This document shows, in pieces, positions 9,774 to 21,681 of a DNA stretch of 64,000 bases. The position numbers were made by a program, and so were the translations under genes. The stretch comes from Castanea sativa (Eukaryota; Streptophyta; Magnoliopsida; Fagales; Fagaceae). The notes beneath the pieces are model-generated. The model was given only the letters and a program-made list of their open reading frames with translations. It was not told the DNA's origin and did not search any database. Location of the stretch: NCBI RefSeq assembly GCF_040712315.1, contig NC_134018.1, positions 46,873,335 to 46,937,334 on the forward strand, in the 5' to 3' direction. Position 1 is the stretch's first letter; each line of letters opens with the position of its first letter.

Positions 9774-11298
9774 GTAGTTAGTACTGTGACTTAACATCAT
9801 CAATTAAGAGTTGATGAAAAGTGTTTGTTAAAAGTCACATAATTCAACCTTATTATAAACAGTAAACTGGTTTTTTTAATGTCCTTTCGTACAAACACAA
9901 GGAGAATATATTAGTTGCCTCTTTACAAAAGAATACAACTATATATACATTTAGCCAAGGTAGCAGTATGAAAGAAGACAAACTAAAACAAGATAAGAAA
10001 GGATAGTACATTATGAGAATGAGAAATAAATTAAAATAAAATAATTACAAAAACAAGGACTTAGTTACATTTTTGTTATGTAGAATGAGCTGGTGGCATG
10101 AACTGTCCCTTTACTGTTTGCAAAGGTCCATGACGCTTATCAAATATATATCTTATCCCTCTATTTGATTGATAAGGTTGTGATATTCTTCTTCTTCTAA
10201 TAGTGGTGAAAAAACAAGGATTTGACTGTCATCGATTAGACATAGTACTTCGATGATTTAATTCAAATCCAAAATAAACCAATTATGTGGTTTGTGAGTA
10301 ATGCTAAGAGACGTAAAATGTTTCATAATTGTATTCAACACTACTAGTGTGTGATAAGTTATGATTGGAACATTACTTTCGCATAAGTCTACTACTAACA
10401 CTAACTATTATTAGTAGCAAGCACACCATGTTACCTCAACTGATGAAAAATTTTGCCTGCTTCTAGACATGTTCACATTTATAAGCACAAATATGAGCAT
10501 TAGTGTTCGGATGATAATATTTTTTGACCATCTAATTCTTTTTTTTTTTGGGGGGGAGGGGGGGGGGGGGGTTATTTAATGATTATGTATATGATGAATT
10601 GGCATGGGTTTAAGACAAACTTAGCACAATGGACATTAAATCTAAAATGACCCAGATTTGATCTATTAGCATGGATGTTTCGTTACAAGGACATCAATTG
10701 CTCTGCAGATTCAGGTTTGGTCAAAGGTACCCTTGCAATAGATATCGCTAGTTAAATACTCAGCATATAAAACCCAACATATATCTCCTCCCCAACCCTT
10801 TTTGTTTAACCAATTAGTGGACAGATACCCATATTCAGTATCGCCAGCTACACTTTGAGAAATGCTGCTGCACATTCTACATTACATGTTAGAAACATAA
10901 AGTACAGTGAACACGAAAATTTGGTAAAGAAAGTAGTTCAAAGTACACCATTTACACTAAATGTGAGAAGTTTAGTTTACAGGAAACATATTGGTTCACA
11001 TCTTAATCATTGATCCTTGGGGTCTCATTACTTCACCTAAATACGCAAGACTGATATAGCTGCAATTAGGCCGACCTCCTATGTTAAGAGCATGAGTTAT
11101 GCAGCAAAGGAGCAGCCTTGAAAGTTCAGTTACTATGTACTGTAAACAGCTAGTCTTATCTTGTATACATAGATATCTATGTCAAAAAACCAACTGCCTG
11201 AAATAGTTTCCATCTATGTTACATACATTTAAAATGGAATATATTTTTGTCTCTTGAAGCACCGTAACTATTTAAGCATTATTATGCACGTATATCTT
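9774..11298. other. Intergenic region between tRNA-Glu and GRAS gene
   Basis: No gene-like frame. The right part from about 10998 is the downstream flank of the GRAS gene, because it is copied along with the GRAS fragment at 23906-24314. The left part is AT-rich with a G-run at 10550. Confidence 0.45.
10550..10571 (+). repeat. G-run (21 G in 22 bases) after a T-run
   Basis: A stretch of T (about 10538-10549) passes straight into G7-A-G14. Such a G-run can form quadruplexes and is prone to length change and sequencing error. No gene is nearby. Confidence 0.8.
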
Positions 11299-11367
11299 TG
11301 CAGTTAAGAATAGGTCTTCCACAGCATGATGATGAGCAGGTGGCCAAAAGATCACTCCCCAATTAAC

Positions 11368-11483
11368 CTGCTCCAAAAACCAGAACGATTTAATCAAAAT
11401 TAAGATCACCTATTACACAATATGCTAATGGCAAGACAATGCTAACAAAGATAAATTTTAATTTAACTTGAAAGCTTTAATAC
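11368..11483 (-). other. Putative 3' UTR intron of the GRAS gene
   Basis: On the minus strand, donor AAG|GTATTA at 11484/11483 and acceptor GAGCAG|GTTAAT at 11368/11367 fit a 116-bp intron after the stop codon. Sequence from this interval is retained in the GRAS fragment at 24 kb, so that copy arose from DNA rather than mRNA. No transcript evidence is available. Confidence 0.45.
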
Positions 11484-11598
11484 CTTAGCTTTGTGTATAA
11501 GAAATCCAAGGCAAAATCATAGAGAACAAAGGGCAGCAAGTTGAACATGAGCTAGGAGTATTCAATGTTGCCTTAGTTGAACAACAATGATCATGCAT

Positions 11599-13764
11599 TT
11601 AACAATCAGGCCTCCAAAAAGAGAGTACAAAAATATTTCGTCCCTTCCAGCCCTGTAGCAGACACTGGTTATCTTCATCAATAACAAAATCCTTGTGGTA
11701 GCGTGATTTCACCCTGTCCTTTGCAGTTTTCATCATCTCCTGATTCAAAGGAAGCTGCCTAAATCCAGCCCTCACATTCCGAAGCTGCCACTGTTTGTAT
11801 GTCTCCGGCCTCTCAACCCTCTCTAAGCCCTCACAAGCTATGACATTCATTGCCTGCGGCCCATATGACTCACTCTCAAGAAGCATCCTCTCCAGATTTT
11901 CACTGGACAAGTAGGTGTCAAGCATTTCAAATAAAGTAGAGAAGTGGAAAAGAGCCTGTCGAAATCTTGAAGTAAAGAAGGGCACACCATGGGCTGCATT
12001 CACAATCCCCTGTATGAAAACATGTGGATTCATCTTCCTGATCAGTTTCAAGACAACATTTCTTGGACTCTCTATCACTACTGTCTCATCAAGTAGGTAT
12101 TTGAGTGAATACATAGAATTCACAACAAGCACCTCAGTATTGTCAAGTTTGAGGTCTTCAATTTGAATGGTGTCCCACTTTTGTGCTATTCCATTGAACT
12201 CAAATGGAACATTGAAAGTCTCCGCATAGTTTGCCAAGCGGCGCCCTGTCTCCTCAACCCTCTGTGCTGGTCGGAAACCTGGTTCTGCAAAATCAATCCC
12301 AGTAATCCGAAGCTTAGGAGGTCCACCAGGCCTTGCGGAGAGCTGTTGTATGAGGGAAGGCCATTGAAAACCATAAAGAATACCAAAATCAACAATGTGG
12401 AGTCTTGTTTCGTTCTCAACTAAATTCATAATTGTCTTACTTGAGAAGAAATCAAAAACCTTGAAAAATGGAAATGCAGTATAAAACAGATGGTAAGCTT
12501 TCAGTACATCAGCAGCTGACGTTCGCCTAGTCATAATGACTTTGTAAATCTGAGTACCAGAGCCAGCAATGCGTGCCTGAAGACCATTGGCAAAATAGTG
12601 AGCCATTCTCTGGATTCCATCCCCTAAAGGAGAAGCATGCTGTCTGATCTGCTTCAGTCGCTCAGTGGCTGTCCTCTGATCATCTGCTGCAACAGCTTCT
12701 GCACAAAGTGTCAAAAGAGTTCTCAAATCCACCACACCCCTTTTACCTCCAGTCTTCCTCCGATTGGCCCTTACATTAATTGACCTTTTGGACCGATCAT
12801 TTGGCTGTACGTTCTTGCTTTTCTCATTCAGCACAGCTTCACAAAGAACAGAATCATCCTCTTCAGAGTGTAGCAAAACCATATCAAACATTTCCGGACT
12901 CACAGTAGATTCAGTAGAAGTTGCTGACTGCTTGCTACACCTCCCTTCTTCTAAATTCACATCCTCAGAATGAGGGTTATTTTTTGCCCTCAAACCATCC
13001 AGGGAGTACAGATTCCCATCTTTCTTCTCAGCTTTACAAAAGGTATTCTTACTTTCCTCCTTCTGCTCTTTGACAAGAAATGCATTACTCTCCCAATCAA
13101 TAACAAGACTGTCGCCATTTGGAAGAAACTTACTCGCTTCCTCAAACCCTCTCTTAAATTGCAAAATAAACTCACTGCCATAAAGGGTTTCAGGAATAGT
13201 ATTAGTGCCTTCCAACAAGCTATAAGATGGCTCAGACGTGGACACAGGAGCAATAATTGAGGATTCATACTGAACCAAATCACAATCCCAGCCATGAATC
13301 ACAAAGTTGTCACTGCTGGTACTACGACTAGAGTCACCGTGATTTACAGTATAATATTCATCAGAGCTTTCATGGTTTTGATCCACATAATAAGGCTGAA
13401 CATTATCAGGAGGAGGTGGATACTTCTCTCCGAGAAGCTCATATAATGATTTTTCAGCAGCCTCAAGTACTTCAGACCCCTGAAGCATGTAGTCCCTCTC
13501 TTCCATATTATCTTCCATAAGCATCTGGTTGATGTACTTGAGAACTGCATCACTAAAATCGTAGTCCTCATGTAAATCTACTTCTGGCTTCACACTCAAA
13601 GTAGGGGTTAAGTCACTGGGGGTTGCATCTGGTGGCCAAAATGCAAAACTTGCACAGTTTTGCTCAGCAAAATTACTCTCAGTATCAGTATAAATCTCAT
13701 CACTGAATTCCAATACAGAAGTGGAACCGTAGAATTCGCTCAAGGTTTGATGATCCATGACCAT
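11599..13764 (-). CDS. GRAS transcription factor, LISCL (SCL9/14/33-like) type
   Basis: Intact single-exon frame of 721 residues. The N-terminal half has the two acidic motifs typical of the LISCL subfamily, FSDAVLKYINQMLMEDN and GSEVLEAAEKSLYELLGEKYPPPP, thought to act in transcriptional activation. The GRAS domain covers about residues 345-721 in the usual order: LHRI (VVDLRTLLTLCAEAV), VHIID block written LHIVDFGILYGFQWPSL, LHRII, PFYRE, and a SAW end (WKGRNIFVLSFWRPDC). SCL14-type members work with TGA factors in stress and detoxification responses; this protein's role is not shown by sequence. It is nuclear and binds DNA indirectly. Two near ATG codons exist (MVMD); the first directly follows a splice acceptor. 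Both UTRs appear to hold introns. A 3' copy lies at 24 kb. Confidence 0.92.
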   Translation of the reverse strand: MVMDHQTLSEFYGSTSVLEFSDEIYTDTESNFAEQNCASFAFWPPDATPSDLTPTLSVKPEVDLHEDYDFSDAVLKYINQMLMEDNMEERDYMLQGSEVLEAAEKSLYELLGEKYPPPPDNVQPYYVDQNHESSDEYYTVNHGDSSRSTSSDNFVIHGWDCDLVQYESSIIAPVSTSEPSYSLLEGTNTIPETLYGSEFILQFKRGFEEASKFLPNGDSLVIDWESNAFLVKEQKEESKNTFCKAEKKDGNLYSLDGLRAKNNPHSEDVNLEEGRCSKQSATSTESTVSPEMFDMVLLHSEEDDSVLCEAVLNEKSKNVQPNDRSKRSINVRANRRKTGGKRGVVDLRTLLTLCAEAVAADDQRTATERLKQIRQHASPLGDGIQRMAHYFANGLQARIAGSGTQIYKVIMTRRTSAADVLKAYHLFYTAFPFFKVFDFFSSKTIMNLVENETRLHIVDFGILYGFQWPSLIQQLSARPGGPPKLRITGIDFAEPGFRPAQRVEETGRRLANYAETFNVPFEFNGIAQKWDTIQIEDLKLDNTEVLVVNSMYSLKYLLDETVVIESPRNVVLKLIRKMNPHVFIQGIVNAAHGVPFFTSRFRQALFHFSTLFEMLDTYLSSENLERMLLESESYGPQAMNVIACEGLERVERPETYKQWQLRNVRAGFRQLPLNQEMMKTAKDRVKSRYHKDFVIDEDNQCLLQGWKGRNIFVLSFWRPDC

Positions 13765-14179
13765 CTACATAGAAAGAACTAATACCCACAACACAAAAAG
13801 GTTTACCCAGAAAGTATTTTTTTCCTGAACTGATTCCCTCCACTTAAATCTCCCACAGAAGCCTATTTCAAACCCAGAATACAAAACCCTCAGCAAAATT
13901 AAATGCTACATAGAAACATGTGCAACTAGATCAAGAAAAAAATAAATAAATGTTGAGATCTTTGGCAGTAGACTATATCAGAAGTGTAAGTTGAACAGTG
14001 AATAAAGAAAATGAACACATTAAAACAGACGAAAAAAATTTACAACTACTGAAACACTAGTATTTGCTACAGTTTTGAGTACAGAATTACAATGGGACCT
14101 TAGTCCTAGGAAACATCAAATCAATCTTTTCTAGCTTAACGGTTTGAAATTAAAGCAGTTGGTAGTCAACGAGAAGTAC
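13765..14179 (-). other. 5' UTR intron of the GRAS gene
   Basis: On the minus strand, donor CTCAG|GTACTT at 14180/14179 and acceptor CTATGTAG immediately before the ATG define a 415-bp leader intron. A leader intron ending right at the start codon makes the coding region one exon. Confidence 0.65.
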
Positions 14180-14314
14180 CTGAGCTGAGCTCTTCAGATT
14201 TTGTTCCAGTAAAAGTGAAACAGAAAGAGAGGCTAGCTAGACCAGGCTTCGAATTGTAAGTATGGAATTTTAAGAAAAGAAAAAGAATTAAAAAAAAGGG
14301 TTCTCTTTTGACAT

Positions 14315-14323
14315 TATTTATAG
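14315..14323 (-). promoter_or_regulatory. TATA box of the GRAS gene
   Basis: CTATAAATA on the minus strand, about 135 bp upstream of the leader splice donor. Transcription would start near 14285, leaving a first exon of about 105 nt. Confidence 0.5.
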
Positions 14324-16350
14324 GAAATTAGTATTAAATACAAAGTCTTTTATTTCTTATGGGGTCAAAAAAAGAAGAAGAATGAATAAGTAAGAAGATT
14401 CCAGCAATAGTGACCCAAAAAACAAATCAACCAGTAGGAAACAGAGGACAGGAAGAGACATGTCAGAGTCGCACCATTTTAGTCAGAAAGCAGAAAACAT
14501 CTCCTCTATGTATGTGTCAATTATACTACTTTTGATTTTAGTTAACGCAGTCAAAGTATTCCACTTTGGATTTTCTCAACAAAAAAAAAAACACTCTTTA
14601 TAATCTTTATTCAACAAACCAATAGCTTGATGACACCTATGCCAAATTAAGAATTTTAGTCCACGTCAGCTACTTTTAGGATCTGACTAGAATTTGATAT
14701 TCAGGCTGCGTTTGTTTTGTTTCATACATTTTTCAATTTTTTGGGTGTTTGGCCCAACTGAGAATATGTCAAATTACACAATGAGGTGTAAATTATTTTA
14801 CACCTCTCAAAGGGGCGTAAAACAATTTACACCCAAATCACAACAACTCAATTGTAGTTGTTGTTACCATGCATCCCCAACTCAACTCAGTTACGTTGTC
14901 ATCGCCCTCCCCCCCTTTCCCCACACACAAGAAAGTATCTTTTGTGCTAATCTCATGAGACTCATGTCTCATTAATATGCAAGTTCATAGAAGAGAATTA
15001 TTGTATGTGCTCGTTCCATAAGATCCATGTCTCCCATACGCATAATCCCCCCTCCCATACACACACAAACACAAACCAAACATGTTATTGTTGTCACTCC
15101 TCCCCCATAAAACCCAACTATGCTCTCCCACACAACCATAGTCACTCTTTTCATATTCAATCAATTAGATTTTCTCTCTTTCTCTCTCTCATGCAATCGC
15201 CCAATCTACTTTTTTCTCTTGTTGACATCACCATAGAAAATCCAAAACTTCTAGACTTCTTCTAATTAAACTCCTTCACAAATGACACGTCTACTTCAAA
15301 CTAGAACTCTATGATCTCAATGCATGCATTGGTACAAGGCAAAGATGAAAGAACTCCGTGGTTTCACTTTCAACAAACATGCATTTTATAAATTTCTTGG
15401 TTAAAGGTATAACATGAAGATGCATGACATAGACCTAGAATTAGAACAAGAAAGACGTTTTTGAGTTTTGAAAACAAAGGCTCTAAAGATGCTCAATGGT
15501 ACGACACCCTTCTGAAGTTAAAAATTTGTGTTTCACTCAGTGGCGACTTTTGGATTTTTTTTTTTTTTTTTTTCTAGGGAGTTCAACACTGATAGAGCAA
15601 GAAATTTGTCATGGGAGTAAATAAAAAATAAAATGATTTTTTTTTCTCTACATACAACTTCCATATTATATACAATAATCTAATATAGTATTCTAAATAC
15701 AATTCAGTATATAATACAACTATATTGTAAAATAATATAAAAAAAGTTATTAATAGTTTAAAAATCAATACGACAACAAATATAATTAAATAATTAATCA
15801 TACATTTTTGTCAAATTAATAATAACTTATTATATTTATATGTATTATCAATTAAATTAAAATATATGATAAAGAAGAATACTAACATACCTAAGAGTAG
15901 AACTAGGAGTAATGCGAAACAAAGGAAAAAAAAATAGTAACCAATATAAGTTTTTGCTTTTGAAGTGTATGGCTTTTTTTTTTTAGGAATCATGTATGGC
16001 TTTTTAATCATACATGTGATCGCTCTCTTGGAATTTGAGTAAGGACTAAAAAACTTCTTGGACTTGAAAATCTATAGAGTATTTATCAAACAATTTGATC
16101 AAATAAAGAGAAAAAAAAAACATAAGAAAGAGAGAGAGATAAAGAGAATGGGAAAGAATTACAAATGTAGATAGAGATATATTGGTTGTAATAATAGTGT
16201 AATTTTTTTCTTATAGAGAAAAAAAGTGCATGAAAAAACAGCTTCATTTTGCTGTTAACGATAAAGTAAGCCAGAGTTCTGCAGAAAATATACATATATA
16301 TTTTCACAAATGAGCAAAAACGAAACTTTTTTTTTTAATAATATTCAATA
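14324..16350. other. Intergenic AT-rich DNA upstream of the GRAS gene
   Basis: Contains distal promoter sequence on the left, CT- and CA-rich low-complexity tracts around 15040-15200, poly-T at 15557-15574, and very AT-rich DNA from 15600 on. Short frames here have no recognisable protein. Confidence 0.4.
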
Positions 16351-16488
16351 TACAATACTTTCACAAAATTTTTATAACAAAATTCAGGTGGCAAGTTGTT
16401 AATGATAGGTAAAAAATAGTGTTAATTATGGATTCAAATAAAAACCAGTTACAACTTGCCATATAACATTTATTGTGAAAATATTGTA
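16351..16488. mobile_element. Short hairpin MITE
   Basis: The left arm TACAATACTTTCACA and the right arm TGTGAAAATATTGTA are inverted repeats. Inner arms GGCAAGTTGTTA and TTACAACTTGCC also pair, so most of the 138 bp folds on itself. It is flanked by TA on both sides. A relative lies at 18278-18420 inside the Helitron. Confidence 0.6.
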
Positions 16489-16598
16489 AAAGTAGTATTA
16501 AGATAATCATATTCAAATTTATTTTAGTTGGGTTTAAATAAAATTGAGGGCAGGGTGTTTAAATTTTTATTTTAAGGGTTCAAAACAAAAGTTAAAAA

Positions 16599-16601
<3 letters not shown>

Positions 16602-16639
<38 letters not shown>
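16602..16639. repeat. (TA)n microsatellite
   Basis: About 19 dinucleotide units. Confidence 0.9.
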
Positions 16640-16642
<3 letters not shown>

Positions 16643-16726
16643 TTGACAAGTCAGGGGTTCATTTGAACCGTCTGGCTCTAACACAACACCACGCCCTTGG
16701 TTTCACTTATATTTATAAGTAGGTTA

Positions 16727-16842
16727 AGATTGTTAACAGTCTTGTAATTCAATGGTATTGTTTGGTCTCCTTTATAGGGAGAACTCCGGTTCAAATTCCG
16801 TTCTCTACTTATTGTAATTATTGAATTATAAAAAGAAAAAAA
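16727..16842 (+). mobile_element. tRNA-derived SINE with 10-bp target duplication
   Basis: Flanked by the direct repeat AAGTAGGTTA at 16717-16726 and 16843-16852. The body has an A-box-like AATTCAATGGTATTG, a B-box-like GGTTCAAATTCC, and an A-rich tail at its right end. A Pol III promoter, an A-rich tail and a 10-bp target duplication together define a SINE retroposed by LINE machinery. At 116 bp it is short. Confidence 0.75.
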
Positions 16843-16852
16843 AAGTAGGTTA

Positions 16853-17565
16853 TAATAACACAATACAACTTTTCTCCTAGTGGAATTAGACAAACAAAGT
16901 CTGACTCGTGTGAGGGACAAACAAATTTTCATGTTGAGATTTTCCAAGCTGCAGATCTTCAACTCAAAAAGCTTTTGTTTCTTCACATATGCTCAAGTGT
17001 TCCAAACCCTAAGGAAAAATATATACAATGTCAACAGATATTACCAATCATAGATAGTAACAAAGTTATATCCATTTTCTTTGAGAAGAAACTTCGTTTG
17101 CACCAATACTGGTCTTCGGCACAACAGGTTTTGAAGCTTGTTTGAGGCCAACATTGGTCTTAAACACCATACAAAATCAATTAAGCAAAAAATAAACAAC
17201 ATTTCAGGTATATTGTAAAATTTTGGGTCATTGATCTTTCTTTGCTGGAGTTTCTATGTTGGATAATGAATGAATTATTTACCAAATACTAATCTAAAAA
17301 GAATAATCTTCATTTGAAATGCATCAATTTCATGGTAAAGAATAAGCTATTTAAAATTTTAAATGATGTGACACCATAAAAAATAAAATAAAACCTAAAC
17401 TGTAATTTTTACCATTCTACTTAAATATATTCAAACTGGGTCGTCCATCCTTAATTGCTTCCATGGCCTCTAAAATGGTAGGTGATATTATGTGTATAAT
17501 ATAATATCGAGATTGGCATCATAAATGTGAGATTCACCATCAGAATCTTATATGCAACTAGTATA
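16853..17565. other. Intergenic AT-rich DNA
   Basis: No gene, RNA or repeat structure could be supported here. Confidence 0.4.
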
Positions 17566-17661
17566 TCTATTCTATACATAAAAAGCGCGAATGCGCTAAT
17601 GCGCTGATGCACTGTAGCTATAGTGCTTTTGTTTATTCAACTGGCACGGTAGCTATAGTGT

Positions 17662-18300
17662 CTAAAGTTTTTTTTTTTAGTACTCAGTTTGAGTTTTTTT
17701 TTTTTTTTAAATATTTATGTAAGCTGTCATATATATTGTTATACTGACAAAACAAATTTTACAATATTTTCATAATTATTAACGTGTCAATTTCTTACTA
17801 GTCAAAATAAAATAATAAAATATGAGACTCTGATCAACTACAACTGAAAATAAATGTTTTGAGAAAATGTTACAACACTTATTGTTATCACAATATTTTC
17901 ATAATTGTTGAGATCTCAGTTTCTTATAAATCAAATAAAAAAATGCGAAGTCCACAATATTTTAATATTAATTTCTACAATGCCTAAAGTTTTTTTTTTT
18001 TTTTCTAGTAATCGATTTGTATTTTTTTTTCTTTTAAATATTTATGTAAGGTGGTATATATATTGTTATACTGACACGATAAATTTCACAATATTTTCAC
18101 AATTATTGACTTATTAATTTCTTACAAGTCGAAATAAAATAATAAAATATGAGACTGTGATCAACCACAACTGAAAATAAATGTTTTGAAAAAATGTTAC
18201 AACACTTATTGTTATCACAATATTTTCACAATTGTTGAGATCTCAGTTTCTTATAGATCAAATAAAAAAAATGCTAAGTTCACAACATTTTAACATTAAT
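17662..18300. repeat. 322-bp tandem duplication inside the Helitron
   Basis: Copies start with CTAAAG plus a poly-T run at 17662 and 17984. Both contain ATATTTATGTAAG, a TATATTGTTATACTGACA block, ATGAGACT.TGATCAAC and a TGTTACAACACTTATTG block in the same order, with scattered differences. Confidence 0.85.
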
Positions 18301-18420
18301 TTCATAACAAATCATAGGTAAGTTATTATTGATGGATAAAAATGTGATATTAGTCGTGAGTCCATTTTAATATCAATAACAACTTGCCATTCAGAATTTG
18401 TTATAAAAATATAATGGAGA
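18278..18420. repeat. Hairpin MITE relative nested in the Helitron
   Basis: The left arm ATTTCATAACAAATCATAGG and right arm CCATTCAGAATTTGTTATAA can fold, with inner TAAGTTATTATTGAT pairing ATCAATAACAACTT. It resembles the element at 16351-16488. Confidence 0.5.
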
Positions 18421-20404
18421 TAACATTTCTATAAAATAAATAATAATATATCAAACCGAAACTTACCTCGACTAAAAATAAAGGTATTGTAAAAATATTG
18501 TGACATTTTGTTGTGTTCCTAAACTTCTTTTTTGGTTTAGTCAAATTTGGTGATCACAAATTCACTGTTTCACACACAAATTTCTCCTGTTGGTTTTTTT
18601 TTTTAATTTTTTTAATGCATAGTTTAAAGTGCTTGTCCCAATTAAAACCCAATAAAAATTTATCATCTAGGATTTGTTGTAAAAATATTGTGGATGTAGT
18701 ATTACTCTAAAATAAAATTATAAAATATAATACCAGGGCCTACCATAGCTAAAATAAAAGTATTGAGAAAATATTGTGACATTTATTATGTTCCTGACTT
18801 TTTTTTAGCCAATTTGTTGAGTCAAAATTCATAGTTTTACATATAGTTTTTTTGAGCTAACTGTTTTTAACACATTTTTTAAAGTAAAAAACACATGGTT
18901 TTACCCAAAAAAAAAAAATTATGGAAAAAAGTACTTCGCCCATTTATGTTTGGGGGTAGTTTCATCCCCCCACAATAAAGTAAAATAATTTCCACCTTTA
19001 TATTTTGTAGACAAGTATATAGTCTCTACTGTTACTCTCTTAGTTAAATCCTAACAAAATCTTATGATTCCTATAATATTTCATTGCGCAATATCTAAAA
19101 TACCTCACTAAATTTTAATGTCCCAAAATTTTTCTTTGTGTATTTTGAGTTTTATGTGTTAGTCATGCTTAAAAAATAAAAATATTGTTGTATTGTATTC
19201 TATTTCTTACCTAGAGAACATTAATATATTAGTGGTTGAAATCTTCTAGATTTATACTTTTATCTAATAGAAACTTCAATGACATATGTCTTTTGTTATT
19301 TTGTTCTTTTTTTATTTGTTTTCTTTCTTAAAAATGTGTTCATTAAAAATTAAGCTAAGCATTGTAGTTAGGCTCATAAAATAAAATGATAATGAAGGAA
19401 GTATGAATAACAAAATATTCATTACAAATGGTTGTAAGTATTTAATTTGATAAAGAGTTTCAATTGTAGCATATGTCATCATTTATTACAAAAATTTAAA
19501 TATTGTGACAATGTTTTATCAAAACATAGTTGTTTATTGTTGGAAGATGACGACATTTGTTATCATTCTTAATTAATTGAATTTTGTTGTGAGTAGATAC
19601 TATCTTTAGTAAATAGGTTTTAAGAAATGAAAAAGTATTTTGTATCAAATAATACCACGTTATCTGTATCAAAATCCGTTAAACGAGAGACATGTATATA
19701 CTACCTACTAACACATGTTTTTTAATTGTTAGTGGATTAGTTATTTTTTATTGACATGTCTCACACTTATTTGATTTTGATACCACTAACATGGTATCAT
19801 TTGATACCAAATACCTTCTCCTAATAAATGATCATATTAAATAGATAGCCATACATTAAATAACTATTCAAAATTTAAATACATGGTTTGTTACTACTTC
19901 AAAAAACAATCCTATCTTAAATTTTCACGCTTAAGGGCAGCACGTGCCTTACAAGTGCAACCCTTACTAGTAAATAATAAAATTCTAAATGTATTATGGA
20001 GCAAGAATGATTCAATTAAGACAAATTAGGACCATATTTACAGAATCTAAAACTTTTTATTTTTATTTTTACTGCCATCCCATGACCCAATTTATATCTA
20101 TATATTGTTAAAAGCTGAAGCGTAGCATTTAATGTTGCTACGCTCAGGTTGAGTCATATCAACTGCTCTTTCATTACCATTATTTTTCCAAAATTTGTCT
20201 TACAATTTAAAATTATTTTTCTTAGATCTATATCTATATCTATCTATATATTACTAAAAGCTGAAGCGTAGCATTTAATGTTGTTACGCTCAGGTTAAGC
20301 CACATCAGCTACCATGTCATTACCATTCCTTTTCCAGAATTTGTCTTACAATTTAAAATTATTTTTCTTAAATTTAAAAATACTAATAAAAAGAAAATAA
20401 TTTC

Positions 20405-20520
20405 CAACCCTTTGTGTTCGACGGTTACAATTTTAGATGGCAACCCTCTGTATTCCACGATTACAATTTTAAATAGCAACCCTTTGAGTTCCACAGTTAC
20501 AATCTCAAACGTCAACCCTT
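20405..20520. repeat. 36-bp tandem repeats (about 3 units)
   Basis: CAACCCT starts recur at 20405, 20441, 20477 and 20513, each followed by a TCCACGGTTACAATTTTAAA-type block. The spacing is a regular 36 bp. Confidence 0.8.
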
Positions 20521-21631
20521 CAACTTCCTAACGCCAAACTTTGGCTTTTTAACTTCTTCATCTCTTCCTCTCCTCACACTATATTAATATTGAAAAGCTA
20601 GATGATTCACTTTAGGTATCTAAATCCCAGTTGGTCTTGACCTCTATTCTTGTGGCTGCCTACATAATAGTTCAATGTAAGGATTAGATTAATAGTGCTG
20701 TTCTTTTTTATTGCTGTTTTTTTTTTTTCCTTTTCTTTTCTAAATTTTGTTACTACCTCTTTTGTGTTGTGGGTCATATATGAGTTTTTATGTATTTAGG
20801 TTGGGTATCTGTACTGATATATGATTGTTTGTTTCTATGTTTAAAATTGATTTAGTTTTTTTTTTTTTTTTTTAAATGTTTGAGACGAAAACATTATTGG
20901 TTTGTATTTTGTAATCCATGTAGTAGAGTTATAGTAGTATTTGTGTGATAGAGTTTTAGTAGTTAGAAAATTGAATAATAGAATTTTAGCAATATTTGTG
21001 CTTGCAGAAACTCAATTGAATGATGTAATCCGTGCTTGCAGAAATTCAAATTGCTAAGGTATTTTAGTAGTTAGCAAATTGAATTATAGAGTTTAAAATT
21101 CAATACTATACTCAGAACATGATACTTCTCCTTTTTTCTTGGTCTCCTCATTTAAGTGAATCCCTCCTTCATCATTGAAATCGATTTAAAATTCCTTCTA
21201 TTAGCTTTGATTGTACTCTTGGCTATATCATAAAAGAATGTTTTTAGATATAATCTTTTTATGGTAATTATCATCATTCTTGTTGTAGTTGAATCAAAAT
21301 AAGAATATGCTAGATTTGCATAATTATTAGTTGTTGCATCTTCATCATTATCACAGGTTTAAGATAGACATTACTCTCATCAATAGCTGTTGCATCTTCT
21401 TCATTGCCAAACTTGATCATCTTGACAAACCTTTTATTTATCTGATTGTACCACATGTATTTATTTACTTATGGATTCTATTTGATTGTAAGATTTTTAT
21501 GTCTTTTGGTATAAATTAACTAGCTGGTATGCTAGCCAAACTGCTTGCTTCTTCAGCTTTTTTAATCTTTTACTTTGCTCCAATACTATTGCAATTGGTT
21601 GTCTCTTTAATGGCATTAACTGTCTCCATCG

Positions 21632-21633
<2 letters not shown>

Positions 21634-21676
<43 letters not shown>
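21634..21676. repeat. (TA)n microsatellite
   Basis: A long uninterrupted TA run inside the second Helitron candidate. Confidence 0.85.

Positions 21677-21681
<5 letters not shown>

Larger units (their letters stand above)
17566..19970 (+). mobile_element. Non-autonomous Helitron (candidate)
   Basis: Begins TCTATTCTATACATAAAAAG after an A and ends ...CCCTTACTAG before a T. This gives the 5'-TC, 3'-CTRR and A|T host-site pattern of Helitrons. Just before the 3' end a short hairpin forms between GCAC and GTGC (GCACGTGCCTTACAAGTGC). No Rep/helicase frame exists. The interior carries a tandem duplication and a nested hairpin MITE. Confidence 0.6.
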
